A DNA stretch of 35,642 bases. It comes from an uncultured Clostridia bacterium (GTDB lineage Bacteria; Bacillota; Clostridia; Christensenellales; UBA1242). How positions within the stretch are numbered: the first letter of the stretch is position 1; each line of letters begins with the position of its first letter. The position numbers and the translations under genes are program-made. This document shows positions 22,666 through 30,649 of the stretch, piece after piece. The DNA lies in NCBI GenBank assembly GCA_945919375.1, contig CAMEJD010000002.1, forward strand, positions 1-35,642, written 5' to 3'. The notes under the pieces were generated by a model. The model saw nothing but the letters and a program-made list of their open reading frames with translations, ran no database searches and was not told the DNA's origin.

Positions 22666-23949
22666 TTATTTTTCCAAATCTTCTTGAGTAACGCATTGGT
22701 TATGTTCAATAGGTTCCCACTTTACTTTTTTAAACATTGCAACTATACTTGTTGGCATAGCGATTAACATATTAAACAATGGCAATGCAAACATACTCAT
22801 TATTTTTTGTCCTTTTGTTGCCTTTATCTTTTTCCAATTTACAATACAAGAAAGTGCAGAGTCTACAAACAATCCAAGATATGTTGTAAGCAATGCAACA
22901 AGTAATGGCGACAAGAAGTATATGATACTTGCAATGGCATGTCCATTCATTACTTCCAAAATTCTTGCAACAATATTAATAATACTTGAAGCAACAAACG
23001 AGAATGAATAATATATTACTACAGGGAAGAATCTTGAAAAGTAGTATTCATAGTATGTAAAATCAAAAGTCTTAAAAAATGTTCCTAAGAGTGAAGTGTG
23101 AAAAAGTGAAAAACCTAAAAGTCCACCTTTACCCCATCTTAACCTTTGTTTCCATGCTTGCTTAAATTTTGTTGGTTGTTCATCAAAAAATTCGGCATCT
23201 TCACAATATCCAATTTTAACACCTTTTAGTGTACTTGATGCAGAAAATTCAAGGTCTTCGGTTATCATCGTGTAATCCCAACCATCTTTAAAGGTCATAA
23301 CATCTTTGCTAAAATAAAAACCAGTTCCACTAACATGAGTGCTTATTCCCATAATTGACTTTGGTTTATGGAAGAATTGACACTCTCTTATAAAACTAAG
23401 TGATGCCCCTGCACTTATCCAGTTTGTTCCAAAATTTTTTGAGTTACGATAACTTGTGCAAATTTTTACACCACTATCAAGTGCTTTGTTCATTTCTTTT
23501 ATATAGTTTTTTGTTAAAATATTATCGGCATCAAAAATCATTATTGCGTCGGGTTCATAGTCTGGAAAATCTTTTTTAATGTTATTAAACATAAGATTGA
23601 GTGCATAGCCCTTGCCTATTTGATTTTTATTTTGTCTTTCATAAACTATGCAACCTTTTTCTCTTGCAATGTTTGCAGTGTTATCAGTTTTATCACAGTT
23701 ATCAGCACAAACAAATATTTTAAGTTTGTCTTGTGGATAGTCGTTTGCATGTATACTATCAATCAAATTACCAATAACCTTTTCTTCATTTCTTCCACAA
23801 ATTAAAATTGCGAATGTATGATTTTCTTTTGCCTCTGGATATTTTTTCTTTTTTGCAAAAGTTCCAATCAAAATAAAAATAATTTGATAAAAATAAATTA
23901 AGCCAAACAAGACTCCTAATATTGTCAACACAAGTTGTGCGATTTTCAT
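22666..23949 (-). CDS. Membrane glycosyltransferase, family 2 (processive type)
   Basis: A 427-residue GT2 enzyme related to cellulose, hyaluronan and poly-GlcNAc synthases. One N-terminal membrane segment (about 5-30) is followed by the catalytic domain: ILICGRNEE (48-56), nucleotide-site CADNCD (81-86), DAD (140-142), acceptor-site TED (230-232) and QRLRW (268-272), the full set expected for a processive synthase. Three or four C-terminal membrane segments follow (about 295-420). Sugar donor unknown. AGGGG precedes ATG 23949. It stands alone, without a PilZ domain or deacetylase partner. The promoter is strong and the leader carries three short tandem repeats. Confidence 0.9.
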   Translation of the reverse strand: MKIAQLVLTILGVLFGLIYFYQIIFILIGTFAKKKKYPEAKENHTFAILICGRNEEKVIGNLIDSIHANDYPQDKLKIFVCADNCDKTDNTANIAREKGCIVYERQNKNQIGKGYALNLMFNNIKKDFPDYEPDAIMIFDADNILTKNYIKEMNKALDSGVKICTSYRNSKNFGTNWISAGASLSFIRECQFFHKPKSIMGISTHVSGTGFYFSKDVMTFKDGWDYTMITEDLEFSASSTLKGVKIGYCEDAEFFDEQPTKFKQAWKQRLRWGKGGLLGFSLFHTSLLGTFFKTFDFTYYEYYFSRFFPVVIYYSFSFVASSIINIVARILEVMNGHAIASIIYFLSPLLVALLTTYLGLFVDSALSCIVNWKKIKATKGQKIMSMFALPLFNMLIAMPTSIVAMFKKVKWEPIEHNQCVTQEDLEK

Positions 23950-24041
23950 AAAAACTATACCCCTTACATCTAATATTATAAAAAATTGTATGTATAATAA
24001 ATTGTATATATAATAGATTGTATATAATTACAGCATTGTTT

Positions 24042-24069
24042 ATTATACTACACAAAAGAATTTTGTCAA
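24042..24069 (-). promoter_or_regulatory. Glycosyltransferase promoter
   Basis: Minus strand: TTGACA (24064-24069), 16-bp spacer, TATAAT (24042-24047). The leader of about 85 nt contains three imperfect repeats of ATACAATYTATTATA at about 23980-24028. Confidence 0.8.
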
Positions 24070-24148
24070 CCAGTAAAACCATATAAAATTTTGACTATTG
24101 AAAATATCTACAAAATATGCTAATATATTAGTGTATTTGGAGTTTGAT

Positions 24149-24949
24149 ATGGAAGAAAAACAATTGACACCTTTTATACTAAAAAGATTAAGCAATATGA
24201 GTTTTGATGAAAAAGTAAGGCTTTATGCAAGGCTTAGAGTCCTCAAACAAAACAAACAAATTTCTGGAATAATTGCAAACTCAAATGGTTTTGAGCCTTT
24301 TACCGATTTAAAGGCAGAAATAACTCATCACCTATATGATGGAAACGATGATTATTACAATGGGGAAAAATATTATGAAATGTTTAAGGCAATGACTGAA
24401 AATAAGAACATTTTTCCAATGTTTGACACTTACACAATGTGTATGTATATGCTATATTTTGATAAGTTTATTGAATTTGCCAAAGATGCAAGATTTTCTC
24501 AAGATATCCGAAATGCAAAGCAAAAAGCACTTTTGTATATAAAAGAAAACACCAATTTTGATAGACAACTATTAAATATGGACTATGACGAAAAAGGCAC
24601 TGGAATGAGTACTTTACTTAAACCTGAATATAGAAGAAGCATTGTAAAATATCTTACACAAGATTTAAAAATAAAAAATGGTTTTGATTTTGTTCAAGGA
24701 TATGTAAATGGAGAGTTGGACTTTGATTATGACGAACTAATACCTCAATCTGACCCTAACAAAGTTTATGCCAACACTGTTGAAGAATACAAAGATGCAG
24801 ACGGAAATGTATACTATCTTGATGCTGATGGTAACACATATGACAGCAGTGAAATTTCCGATTACAATTATAATGGATATTCACTTTCTGCCACAAAGAA
24901 TGGTTTTGTTGCAAAATCTAAAAATAAAGATAATGATTATGAAATGTAA
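24149..24949 (+). CDS. Hypothetical protein with acidic, repeat-bearing C-terminus
   Basis: A 266-residue soluble protein I do not recognise. Residues 1-200 are helical, starting MEEKQLTPFILKRLSNMSFD, with many aromatic residues in the middle (YTMCMYMLYFDKFIEF). The C-terminus, from about 205, is acidic and Tyr/Asp/Asn-rich and contains a short duplication (DADGNVYYLD, DADGNTYDSS), reminiscent of disordered tails or of small sugar- or calcium-binding repeats. GGAG eight bases upstream supports ATG 24149 over an in-frame start at 24098. A promoter TTGAAA-17-TAATAT (24098-24126) lies just before. Single-gene unit ended by the terminator at 24987. Confidence 0.75.
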   Translation: MEEKQLTPFILKRLSNMSFDEKVRLYARLRVLKQNKQISGIIANSNGFEPFTDLKAEITHHLYDGNDDYYNGEKYYEMFKAMTENKNIFPMFDTYTMCMYMLYFDKFIEFAKDARFSQDIRNAKQKALLYIKENTNFDRQLLNMDYDEKGTGMSTLLKPEYRRSIVKYLTQDLKIKNGFDFVQGYVNGELDFDYDELIPQSDPNKVYANTVEEYKDADGNVYYLDADGNTYDSSEISDYNYNGYSLSATKNGFVAKSKNKDNDYEM

Positions 24950-24986
24950 GTAATTTATTATTAAAAAATCTTTTAATTTAAACAAA

Positions 24987-25014
24987 AAAAACGAGCAAAT
25001 TTGCTCGTTTTTTT
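24987..25014. terminator. Bidirectional terminator between convergent genes
   Basis: AAAACGAGCAAA/TTTGCTCGTTTT, perfect, with A and T runs on both sides. Confidence 0.9.
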
Positions 25015-25030
25015 TGTTTTTTGTTGCTTT

Positions 25031-26236
25031 TTATTTGTTTTCTTGATATCCATCAATAAGCATTGTTCTCATTTTCTCCCATTCTTGTTTTGCTTTTTCT
25101 TGATGTTTTGAATAATTTTCTTTGAATGATGTTTCAAAGTTTTCAATATTATCGTTTATGTTTTCCCCTGCTTTATCTAGCAAATCGTTGACATTTTTCC
25201 CCATTTTTGAGATTTCATCAACAATTTTATTATATGCAGTTGTAACACTTGTTTTTGCTTTATCAATACCATTTAACGCGGTTGTTTTGGCATTTTCCAA
25301 AGCAACTTCTGCATCGTTTAATGCTGTTTCAATTGTTGCAAGTGTTTGCATTGCTTGTTGTTTTGCTTCTTCATTACCACCAAAATCTTTTTCTTGAACA
25401 TAGTTCTTATAATTCAAAAATTCAACTTTCTTTTCTCTAAATTTCTTTAATGCAACTTGATAAACGCTGTCATCTTTTACAAACATATCTTCTCTTGTTT
25501 TGTCAAGAGTTTGGCAAGTGGCTTGGTAAGTTTTTGTAACAATATCCAATGTTGCTTGTTGAACCAAATTGAGTTGTTCTCTTACCTTTTCAAACTTTGC
25601 TTGTTTTACTGCAAATTCTTTTGCTTCGTAATATGCATTTTTGAGTTCTTGTGATAAAAATTCTTTTGTTTCATCTCTTGATTTTTTGATTTTTTCAATC
25701 ATTTCATCATTTGACCATTTTTTTATTTGTTCCATATTTAGATATGGTTCACATTCAAGCAATAATTCTTGTATTTTTTCTTTTGTCAAAGTGTCAAGTT
25801 TTTTAAGTGTTCCACTTACATCAAGTTCTTTTAGATAACTTGAAAGGTCGTCTTTTATGCTATTAAATAATTTATCTGCATCGCCTTTATTCCCCGAAAA
25901 TTGGATTTTGATTTCATTTTCGCCACTTTTTACATTGCCTTCAAACAAAAATCCCATTTCTTTTGAATAAGAAGCAAAAAGTTTCACTGCACTATTGGCA
26001 TCTTTGCCAACAAATTGTTCACCATTTGCTTGTGCAGACAAAATAAGATTGCCTTCTTCATTCTTTGCATTTACGCTAACAACTTTGTCGTTACTATCCA
26101 AAATAAATTCAACTGATGGGTTGAGTGAAACATTCATAACTGTGTTATCATCATGTCCATCACAACCAGTAAGTAGCATTGTTGCAGGAACGGCAAGACA
26201 AGCAGAAAGTACAAAACTTACAATTTTTTTATTCAT
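25031..26236 (-). CDS. Lipoprotein with RsgI-type extracellular domain
   Basis: A 401-residue lipoprotein: signal peptide with lipobox LLTGC (lipidated Cys25). Residues 33-90 (VMNVSLNPSVEFILDSND, KVVSVNAKNEEGNLIL) resemble the central extracellular domain of RsgI anti-sigma-I factors, which has a conserved INPSxEL sequence whose Asn-Pro bond is self-cleaved in clostridial RsgI; here it is Asn39-Pro40. The cytoplasmic anti-sigma segment and the membrane helix of RsgI are missing. Residues 130-401 are long charged helices, probably coiled coil. AGGAGG precedes the ATG. A sensor, decoy or structural envelope role is possible; none is proven. Confidence 0.75.
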   Translation of the reverse strand: MNKKIVSFVLSACLAVPATMLLTGCDGHDDNTVMNVSLNPSVEFILDSNDKVVSVNAKNEEGNLILSAQANGEQFVGKDANSAVKLFASYSKEMGFLFEGNVKSGENEIKIQFSGNKGDADKLFNSIKDDLSSYLKELDVSGTLKKLDTLTKEKIQELLLECEPYLNMEQIKKWSNDEMIEKIKKSRDETKEFLSQELKNAYYEAKEFAVKQAKFEKVREQLNLVQQATLDIVTKTYQATCQTLDKTREDMFVKDDSVYQVALKKFREKKVEFLNYKNYVQEKDFGGNEEAKQQAMQTLATIETALNDAEVALENAKTTALNGIDKAKTSVTTAYNKIVDEISKMGKNVNDLLDKAGENINDNIENFETSFKENYSKHQEKAKQEWEKMRTMLIDGYQENK

Positions 26237-26260
26237 ATTATTCCTCCTAATAACAATAAT

Positions 26261-26290
26261 ATTATAACAAATAAAATTTTATTGTGTAAA
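26261..26290 (-). promoter_or_regulatory. Promoter of the RsgI-like lipoprotein gene
   Basis: Minus strand: TTTACA (26285-26290), 18-bp spacer ending TGT, TATAAT (26261-26266), an extended -10 promoter. Confidence 0.65.
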
Positions 26291-26358
26291 GTATTTTTTG
26301 TCAAAAACATATACGACTTTTTGAATTTTATTGAAAATTTTTTAACAATTGATATTAT

Positions 26359-26386
26359 TTGACTTATTTCTACTATTTATTATAAT
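26359..26386 (+). promoter_or_regulatory. Leaderless promoter of the SASA esterase gene
   Basis: TTGACT (26359-26364), 16-bp spacer, TATAAT (26381-26386), six bases, then ATG 26393. Transcription should start at the start codon. Confidence 0.7.
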
Positions 26387-26392
26387 AGAATT

Positions 26393-27241
26393 ATGAAAAC
26401 AAAGTTTAATATATTTTTATCTATTTTTTTAATTGCCATTTTTGTTATTCCATTTTTTATTTGTTCGGGTTGTAAAAACGCACCACAAGAAGTTGATGTT
26501 ATACTCCTTTCCGGGCAATCAAATATGGTTGGAGTGTCGGAGCGAAATGAACTGAAAGATGTTTGTGGAGAAGATGTTTACAATGAACTTGTAAAAGGCT
26601 ATAACAACATAGAAATGTGTGTTCAAATCCACTCTCCCGAATCGGCATTTATTCCCTTTACAAAATACACTCTTGGTCTTGGTGCTCAAAGTGACCAATA
26701 TTTTGGTTTGGAAGTTGGTATTTGCAAAACATTAAACGAATATTTGCCAAACAGAAAAATATTTTTGATAAAATGTGCTATTGGTGCTTCTTCAATTTAT
26801 GACAACTGGCAAAAAGACTGCTCTATTTATCAATTATTTGAAAAGACAATTCAAAAAAGTCTGGACTATATAAAATCATTGAACTACAACCCAAAGATAA
26901 AAGCAATGTGTTGGATGCAAGGCGAATCCGATTATGGTGGTTATGAACAATATTATTACGATTGTTTGGTGAATTTAAAAACAAACTTAACTAATACTTT
27001 TGATGAATATATGGACAATTTTTCATTTATTGATACAACAATCCAATTTGACGGAGAAATTAACGAAGCAAAGAAAAAATTTGCCCTACTTGAAGGTAAT
27101 TATTACATTGACACTGATATAATGGGAATTGTTGAACCAAATGTAAAAGGTTTAATTCTTGGAAACCCTATGCACTACAATGCAAAAAGCGAATATCTTT
27201 TGGGACAACTTTTTGGAAGGAAACTTGTTGGACTTATATAA
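26393..27241 (+). CDS. Sialate O-acetylesterase-family (SASA/DUF303) lipoprotein
   Basis: A 282-residue lipoprotein: hydrophobic signal and lipobox FICSGC (Cys27). The SGNH-like esterase domain shows GQSNM (41-45, nucleophile Ser43), WMQGESD (174-180) and PMHYN near 260 with the catalytic His. This family removes acetyl groups from sialic acids or plant polysaccharides such as xylan. The protein would act at the outer face of the membrane. It is a single-gene unit without neighbouring glycan-utilisation genes. No ribosome site lies before ATG 26393, and the -10 box ends six bases upstream. Confidence 0.88.
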   Translation: MKTKFNIFLSIFLIAIFVIPFFICSGCKNAPQEVDVILLSGQSNMVGVSERNELKDVCGEDVYNELVKGYNNIEMCVQIHSPESAFIPFTKYTLGLGAQSDQYFGLEVGICKTLNEYLPNRKIFLIKCAIGASSIYDNWQKDCSIYQLFEKTIQKSLDYIKSLNYNPKIKAMCWMQGESDYGGYEQYYYDCLVNLKTNLTNTFDEYMDNFSFIDTTIQFDGEINEAKKKFALLEGNYYIDTDIMGIVEPNVKGLILGNPMHYNAKSEYLLGQLFGRKLVGLI

Positions 27242-27270
27242 AAAAGTTAGAGAGAAATCTCTAACTTTTT
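27241..27270. terminator. Bidirectional terminator, esterase / serS remnant
   Basis: AAAAAGTTAGAGA, short loop, TCTCTAACTTTTT. On the plus strand it ends the esterase transcript; on the minus strand the stop codon of the remnant lies in its stem. Confidence 0.85.
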
Positions 27271-27407
27271 GTTATTATTGAGTCAACGCACAAAGCACCT
27301 GAAATTACTTTTATTGAAATAATATGGTCAGTATTTTCAAGTCCATAAATTGAAAATATGCACTCCCTTTGCTTGTTGTTTTTTAGGTCAATAGTTTTTG
27401 TAACGCC
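27261..27407 (-). pseudogene. C-terminal remnant of a carbohydrate-active surface protein
   Basis: Directly after the serS stop codon, and in the same frame, 48 further codons stay open to a TAG at 27261. The translation contains TKTIDLKNNKQRECIFSIYG followed by LENTDHIISIKVIS and VDSI. This pattern (strand, SIYGLEN, HxIxIKV, VDxI) resembles the last strands of the carbohydrate-binding beta-sandwich modules that end many glycosidases and large surface proteins. It has no start codon or ribosome site of its own. I read it as the tail of a deleted gene, with the original terminator still in place; stop-codon readthrough from serS is an unlikely alternative. Confidence 0.6.
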
Positions 27408-28688
27408 TTATTTTACTGGATAAATCTTTTCCATTCCACCCATATATTTTCTCAAAGCTTCTGGAATCGTTACACTGCCATCTGCATTTTGGCATTGTTC
27501 AACAATTGCAGGCAAGACTCGGCTTGTTGCAAGTCCTGAAGCGTTAAGTGTGTGGCAGAATTTAATTTTTCCTGTTTCTTTATCTTTGTAACGAATGTTG
27601 CCCCTTCTTGCTTGGTAATCATTTGCATTACTTGCTGATGAAACTTCTTTGTAAATTCCCATACTTGGAATCCAAACTTCAATGTCATATGTTCTTGCCA
27701 TTGAGTGAGAGCAATCTCCTGCTGCAAGTTTACTTAATCTAAAGTGAAGTCCAAGACCTTCAACCAATTTGCAAGCCTTGTCAACCAATTCTTCAAAACT
27801 TTGTTTTGAATTTTTTTCTGTTGCATATTGGAACATTTCAACTTTGTTAAATTGATAACCCCTTATCATTCCCCTTTCTTCTGTTCTGTATGAACCTGCT
27901 TCACAACGATAGCAAGGAGTGTAAGCAAACAATTTTTCTGGCAAATCTTCTTCTTTTAATATTTCATTTCTATGATAATTTACAAGAGCAGTTTCTGCTG
28001 TTGGAAGAATAAATTTTTTTGGTTCAACGCCTTCAAGCCAAAAAACATCTTGCTTGAATTTTGGAAATTGCCCTGCAACAAATCCACTTTCTTCATTAAG
28101 AATATGTGGTGGCAAAATGAACTTGTAACCATCGGCAATATGTGTGTCAATAAAATAATTGAGAAGTGCCCATTCAAGTCTTGCACCAAGTCCTGTATAG
28201 AACCATGTGCCCCTGCCACTTACTTTTGCTGCTCTATCATAATCAATAAGTCCCAAGCTTTCACAAAGTTCAACATGGTCTTTTGGTTTGAAATCATATT
28301 TTCTTGGTTCGCCAAACATTTTTATAACTTTGTTATTTTCTTTTTCTCCTGGAAGCAAATCGTCATCAGGTATATTTGGAAGTGGTGCAATAAAGTTAAA
28401 AATTCCATCTTCAAGTTCTTTTAATTTTTCATCATATTTTGAAATTTCAACATTCATTTCTTTTACTTTTGCAAATATTTCTTCAACATTTCCGCCTTGT
28501 TTTTTAATTACAGGAACACTTGCTGAAAGTTGATTCTTTTCCTTCTTTAAATCTTCTGCTTTAACAATGAGTTGCTTTCTTTGATTATACATATCAATAA
28601 GTGGTGTAAAATCAACATCAAAACCCTTTTTTGTTAATGCATCGTGAACATATTTTGTTTCATTTACAATTCTATTTATGTCTAACAT
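27408..28688 (-). CDS. serS: Serine--tRNA ligase
   Basis: Charges tRNA-Ser and also provides Ser-tRNA(Sec) where selenocysteine is used. The 426-residue length is typical. Residues 1-110 form the long coiled-coil arm that grips the tRNA-Ser variable arm. Class II motif 2 is CYRCEAGSYRTEERGMIRGY plus QFNKVEMF, and motif 3 contains LNASGLATSRVLPAIVEQCQ. AGGAGA precedes ATG 28688. No T-box is seen upstream, unlike glyS. The gene shares a 154-bp intergenic region with the divergent Na/Pi transporter. Confidence 0.96.
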   Translation of the reverse strand: MLDINRIVNETKYVHDALTKKGFDVDFTPLIDMYNQRKQLIVKAEDLKKEKNQLSASVPVIKKQGGNVEEIFAKVKEMNVEISKYDEKLKELEDGIFNFIAPLPNIPDDDLLPGEKENNKVIKMFGEPRKYDFKPKDHVELCESLGLIDYDRAAKVSGRGTWFYTGLGARLEWALLNYFIDTHIADGYKFILPPHILNEESGFVAGQFPKFKQDVFWLEGVEPKKFILPTAETALVNYHRNEILKEEDLPEKLFAYTPCYRCEAGSYRTEERGMIRGYQFNKVEMFQYATEKNSKQSFEELVDKACKLVEGLGLHFRLSKLAAGDCSHSMARTYDIEVWIPSMGIYKEVSSASNANDYQARRGNIRYKDKETGKIKFCHTLNASGLATSRVLPAIVEQCQNADGSVTIPEALRKYMGGMEKIYPVK

Positions 28689-28842
28689 TTTTATCTCCTA
28701 TTTTGAATTATAGACTATAAAGTTATAAATTGCAAATAAATAGACAAAAAACAATAAATTCAAATTATATTTTTGTAAAAATTGTTTTTTAATTTTGCAG
28801 TAATTTTATATAATAATTTCATATAGATATTTGGAGCAAGAT

Positions 28843-30456
28843 ATGATAGTACAATTTTTATGTGGAATAGGCATCCTTCTTTTTGGTGTCAGCGTTATGA
28901 GTTCATCATTTGAAAAATTATGCGGAGCAAACTTTAAGCACAAAATTGCAAAATATGGCAACAGCAAAGCAAAAAACGCATTGATTGGTTTTGGTCTTGA
29001 TATGGTTATGCAATCAAGTACAGCGTCTGTTTCTCTTATTATGGGTTTGAGTGGGGCTGGAGTTTTGACTTTAGCACAAACAATTGCAATAATGATGGGA
29101 ACAAACATTGCAAGTGCTGTTTCAGTTTTGTGGGTTGCACTTCAAGGTGTTAATATTGTTAGTTATTTTGGACTTTTGATTGTTGTTGGATTTTTTATAA
29201 AGTTATTTGCAAAATCAAATACAATGAAAAACTTTGGAATGTGCCTTTGTGGATTTGGACTTATCTTTTGTGGTATGGCATATATGGGAATTGCAACAAA
29301 AGAATTATGCTCAAGTCAAGGATTTGTGGACTTTTTCTTTAAAATCAATAACCCTTGGATATTATTCTTTCTTGGTTTACTTCTATCTGCACTACTTAAT
29401 AGTTCACTTGGAACAACTGCAATTGTTGCATCAATTATGACATCAAATCCCGAACTTTTGTCAGTTCACAATGCAAGTTATATAATCTTTGCAATGAATG
29501 TTGGGACTTGCTTTACTTTGATTTTGATTGGTCTTACAAGCAAAAATAAGCAATCACTGAAAGTTAGTTTAAGTTACCTTTTATTTAATTTGGTTGGTGC
29601 AATTATCTTTTGTCTTGTTTCAATTTGGGATTGGATTACTCCAGCAACATCGTTTATATCTGACCCAACATTAAAAATTATTTTTGTAAACATAATTTTC
29701 AATATTATTACCCTTGCGATTTTGTTGCCTTTTACAAATCAAATTGCAAAACTTCTTGACAAAATTATACCGGACAAAAAGCAAGACAAGTTTGAAAATA
29801 TATCTTCCCTTCCAACCCTTGGCTATATTCAACTTGGGTCAAACTCAATTTCTTATTTTAAGGAAACTTGCCGAACACTTGAATATGCAATGGACTACAC
29901 CAGACACTCTTCAAAAAATAGAAAAAATATCATTTTGGAACATGCAAATAATATGATCGTTATGTCAAAAGAAATGAATAATAAACTTTTTGAACTTGGC
30001 GGTGATTTTGCTTTTGAAAATGAAAAAGAAAAGCACGATATAAATAATATGTTTGTTGGGATTGAAAAAGCCAATGTAAATATTGAAAAACTTATAAATT
30101 CTTGCGAATACAACAATAAAAAAGTAAAGTTTAACGAAGGTCAACAAAATGTATTGAACGAAATGCAAAAAATTATTTTGGAAAACATATCACTTTCAAG
30201 AATAATAATTTCGAACTCACTTACAAATGGTAGTGAAATTGAACAAAAAGATGTGCAAAAAATTGTTGACAATATGGCAAAAATTACTGCACTTAAAGTT
30301 GATGCAAAAAAGTCAATAATTCTTGAAAATAACGCTAGCAACCTCGACAAATTGACTTGTTATCTTAATGTTATAAATTACTTTGAAGAAATAACAACAA
30401 ATTTAACCGATATAATTCTTAACATTGCAAACATAGAAACAAAAAAAGATATTTAG
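28843..30456 (+). CDS. Na/Pi cotransporter family protein with PhoU-like domain
   Basis: A 537-residue protein. The N-terminal membrane part (about 1-310, 8-9 segments) contains the duplicated NptA/SLC34 motif: MQSSTASVSLIMGLSGAG (about 51-68) and LLNSSLGTTAIVASIMT. The C-terminal cytoplasmic part (about 330-537) is a helical PhoU-like domain, common in bacterial members. It imports phosphate with sodium or balances phosphate efflux. TTGGAG six bases upstream supports ATG 28843; a TTG at 28831 is less likely. The stop codon lies within the stem of the downstream terminator. Confidence 0.9.
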   Translation: MIVQFLCGIGILLFGVSVMSSSFEKLCGANFKHKIAKYGNSKAKNALIGFGLDMVMQSSTASVSLIMGLSGAGVLTLAQTIAIMMGTNIASAVSVLWVALQGVNIVSYFGLLIVVGFFIKLFAKSNTMKNFGMCLCGFGLIFCGMAYMGIATKELCSSQGFVDFFFKINNPWILFFLGLLLSALLNSSLGTTAIVASIMTSNPELLSVHNASYIIFAMNVGTCFTLILIGLTSKNKQSLKVSLSYLLFNLVGAIIFCLVSIWDWITPATSFISDPTLKIIFVNIIFNIITLAILLPFTNQIAKLLDKIIPDKKQDKFENISSLPTLGYIQLGSNSISYFKETCRTLEYAMDYTRHSSKNRKNIILEHANNMIVMSKEMNNKLFELGGDFAFENEKEKHDINNMFVGIEKANVNIEKLINSCEYNNKKVKFNEGQQNVLNEMQKIILENISLSRIIISNSLTNGSEIEQKDVQKIVDNMAKITALKVDAKKSIILENNASNLDKLTCYLNVINYFEEITTNLTDIILNIANIETKKDI

Positions 30457-30478
30457 GCTTTTCTAAATATCTTTTTTT
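30445..30478. terminator. Terminator shared by the Na/Pi gene and the small membrane protein gene
   Basis: AAAGATATTTAG, loop GCTTTT, CTAAATATCTTT with T run. It overlaps the 3' ends of both convergent genes. Confidence 0.85.
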
Positions 30479-30648
30479 CCATCCTTATATTTTTCTTTGT
30501 TTTCTTCAAATTGTTTTATTCTTTTATGTAATTCATTTTTTGTTTTAAAATAACTTATTATCACAATAACCAATGCAACAAGCGAAACAGTCAATGTTAT
30601 TCCACCAATTATCCATGAAATTAAATTTAATGTTGATATTAGTAACAA
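30463..30648 (-). CDS. Small single-pass membrane protein, 61 residues
   Basis: Residues 8-32 form one hydrophobic helix (ISWIIGGITLTVSLVALVIV within it), followed by a highly charged tail of about 25 residues (KTKNELHKRIKQFEENKEKY). It starts with TTG at 30648, seven bases after AGGAG, and one base after the stop codon of the FAD-dependent oxidoreductase gene, so it is the last gene of that operon. Family not recognised. The layout suggests a small membrane-anchored helper; a chance reading frame is less likely given the ribosome site and spacing. Confidence 0.65.
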   Translation of the reverse strand: MLLISTLNLISWIIGGITLTVSLVALVIVIISYFKTKNELHKRIKQFEENKEKYKDGKKDI

Positions 30649-30649
30649 T

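Noticed and set aside
22490..22696. Minus-strand frame of 68 residues
   Set aside because: It covers repeat copy 2 and the glycosyltransferase terminator; a by-product of the repeat sequence.
30463..30648. Rejecting the 61-residue membrane protein as a chance frame
   Set aside because: I kept it as a gene: AGGAG at seven bases, spacing of one base to the upstream stop, and a clear helix-plus-charged-tail layout.
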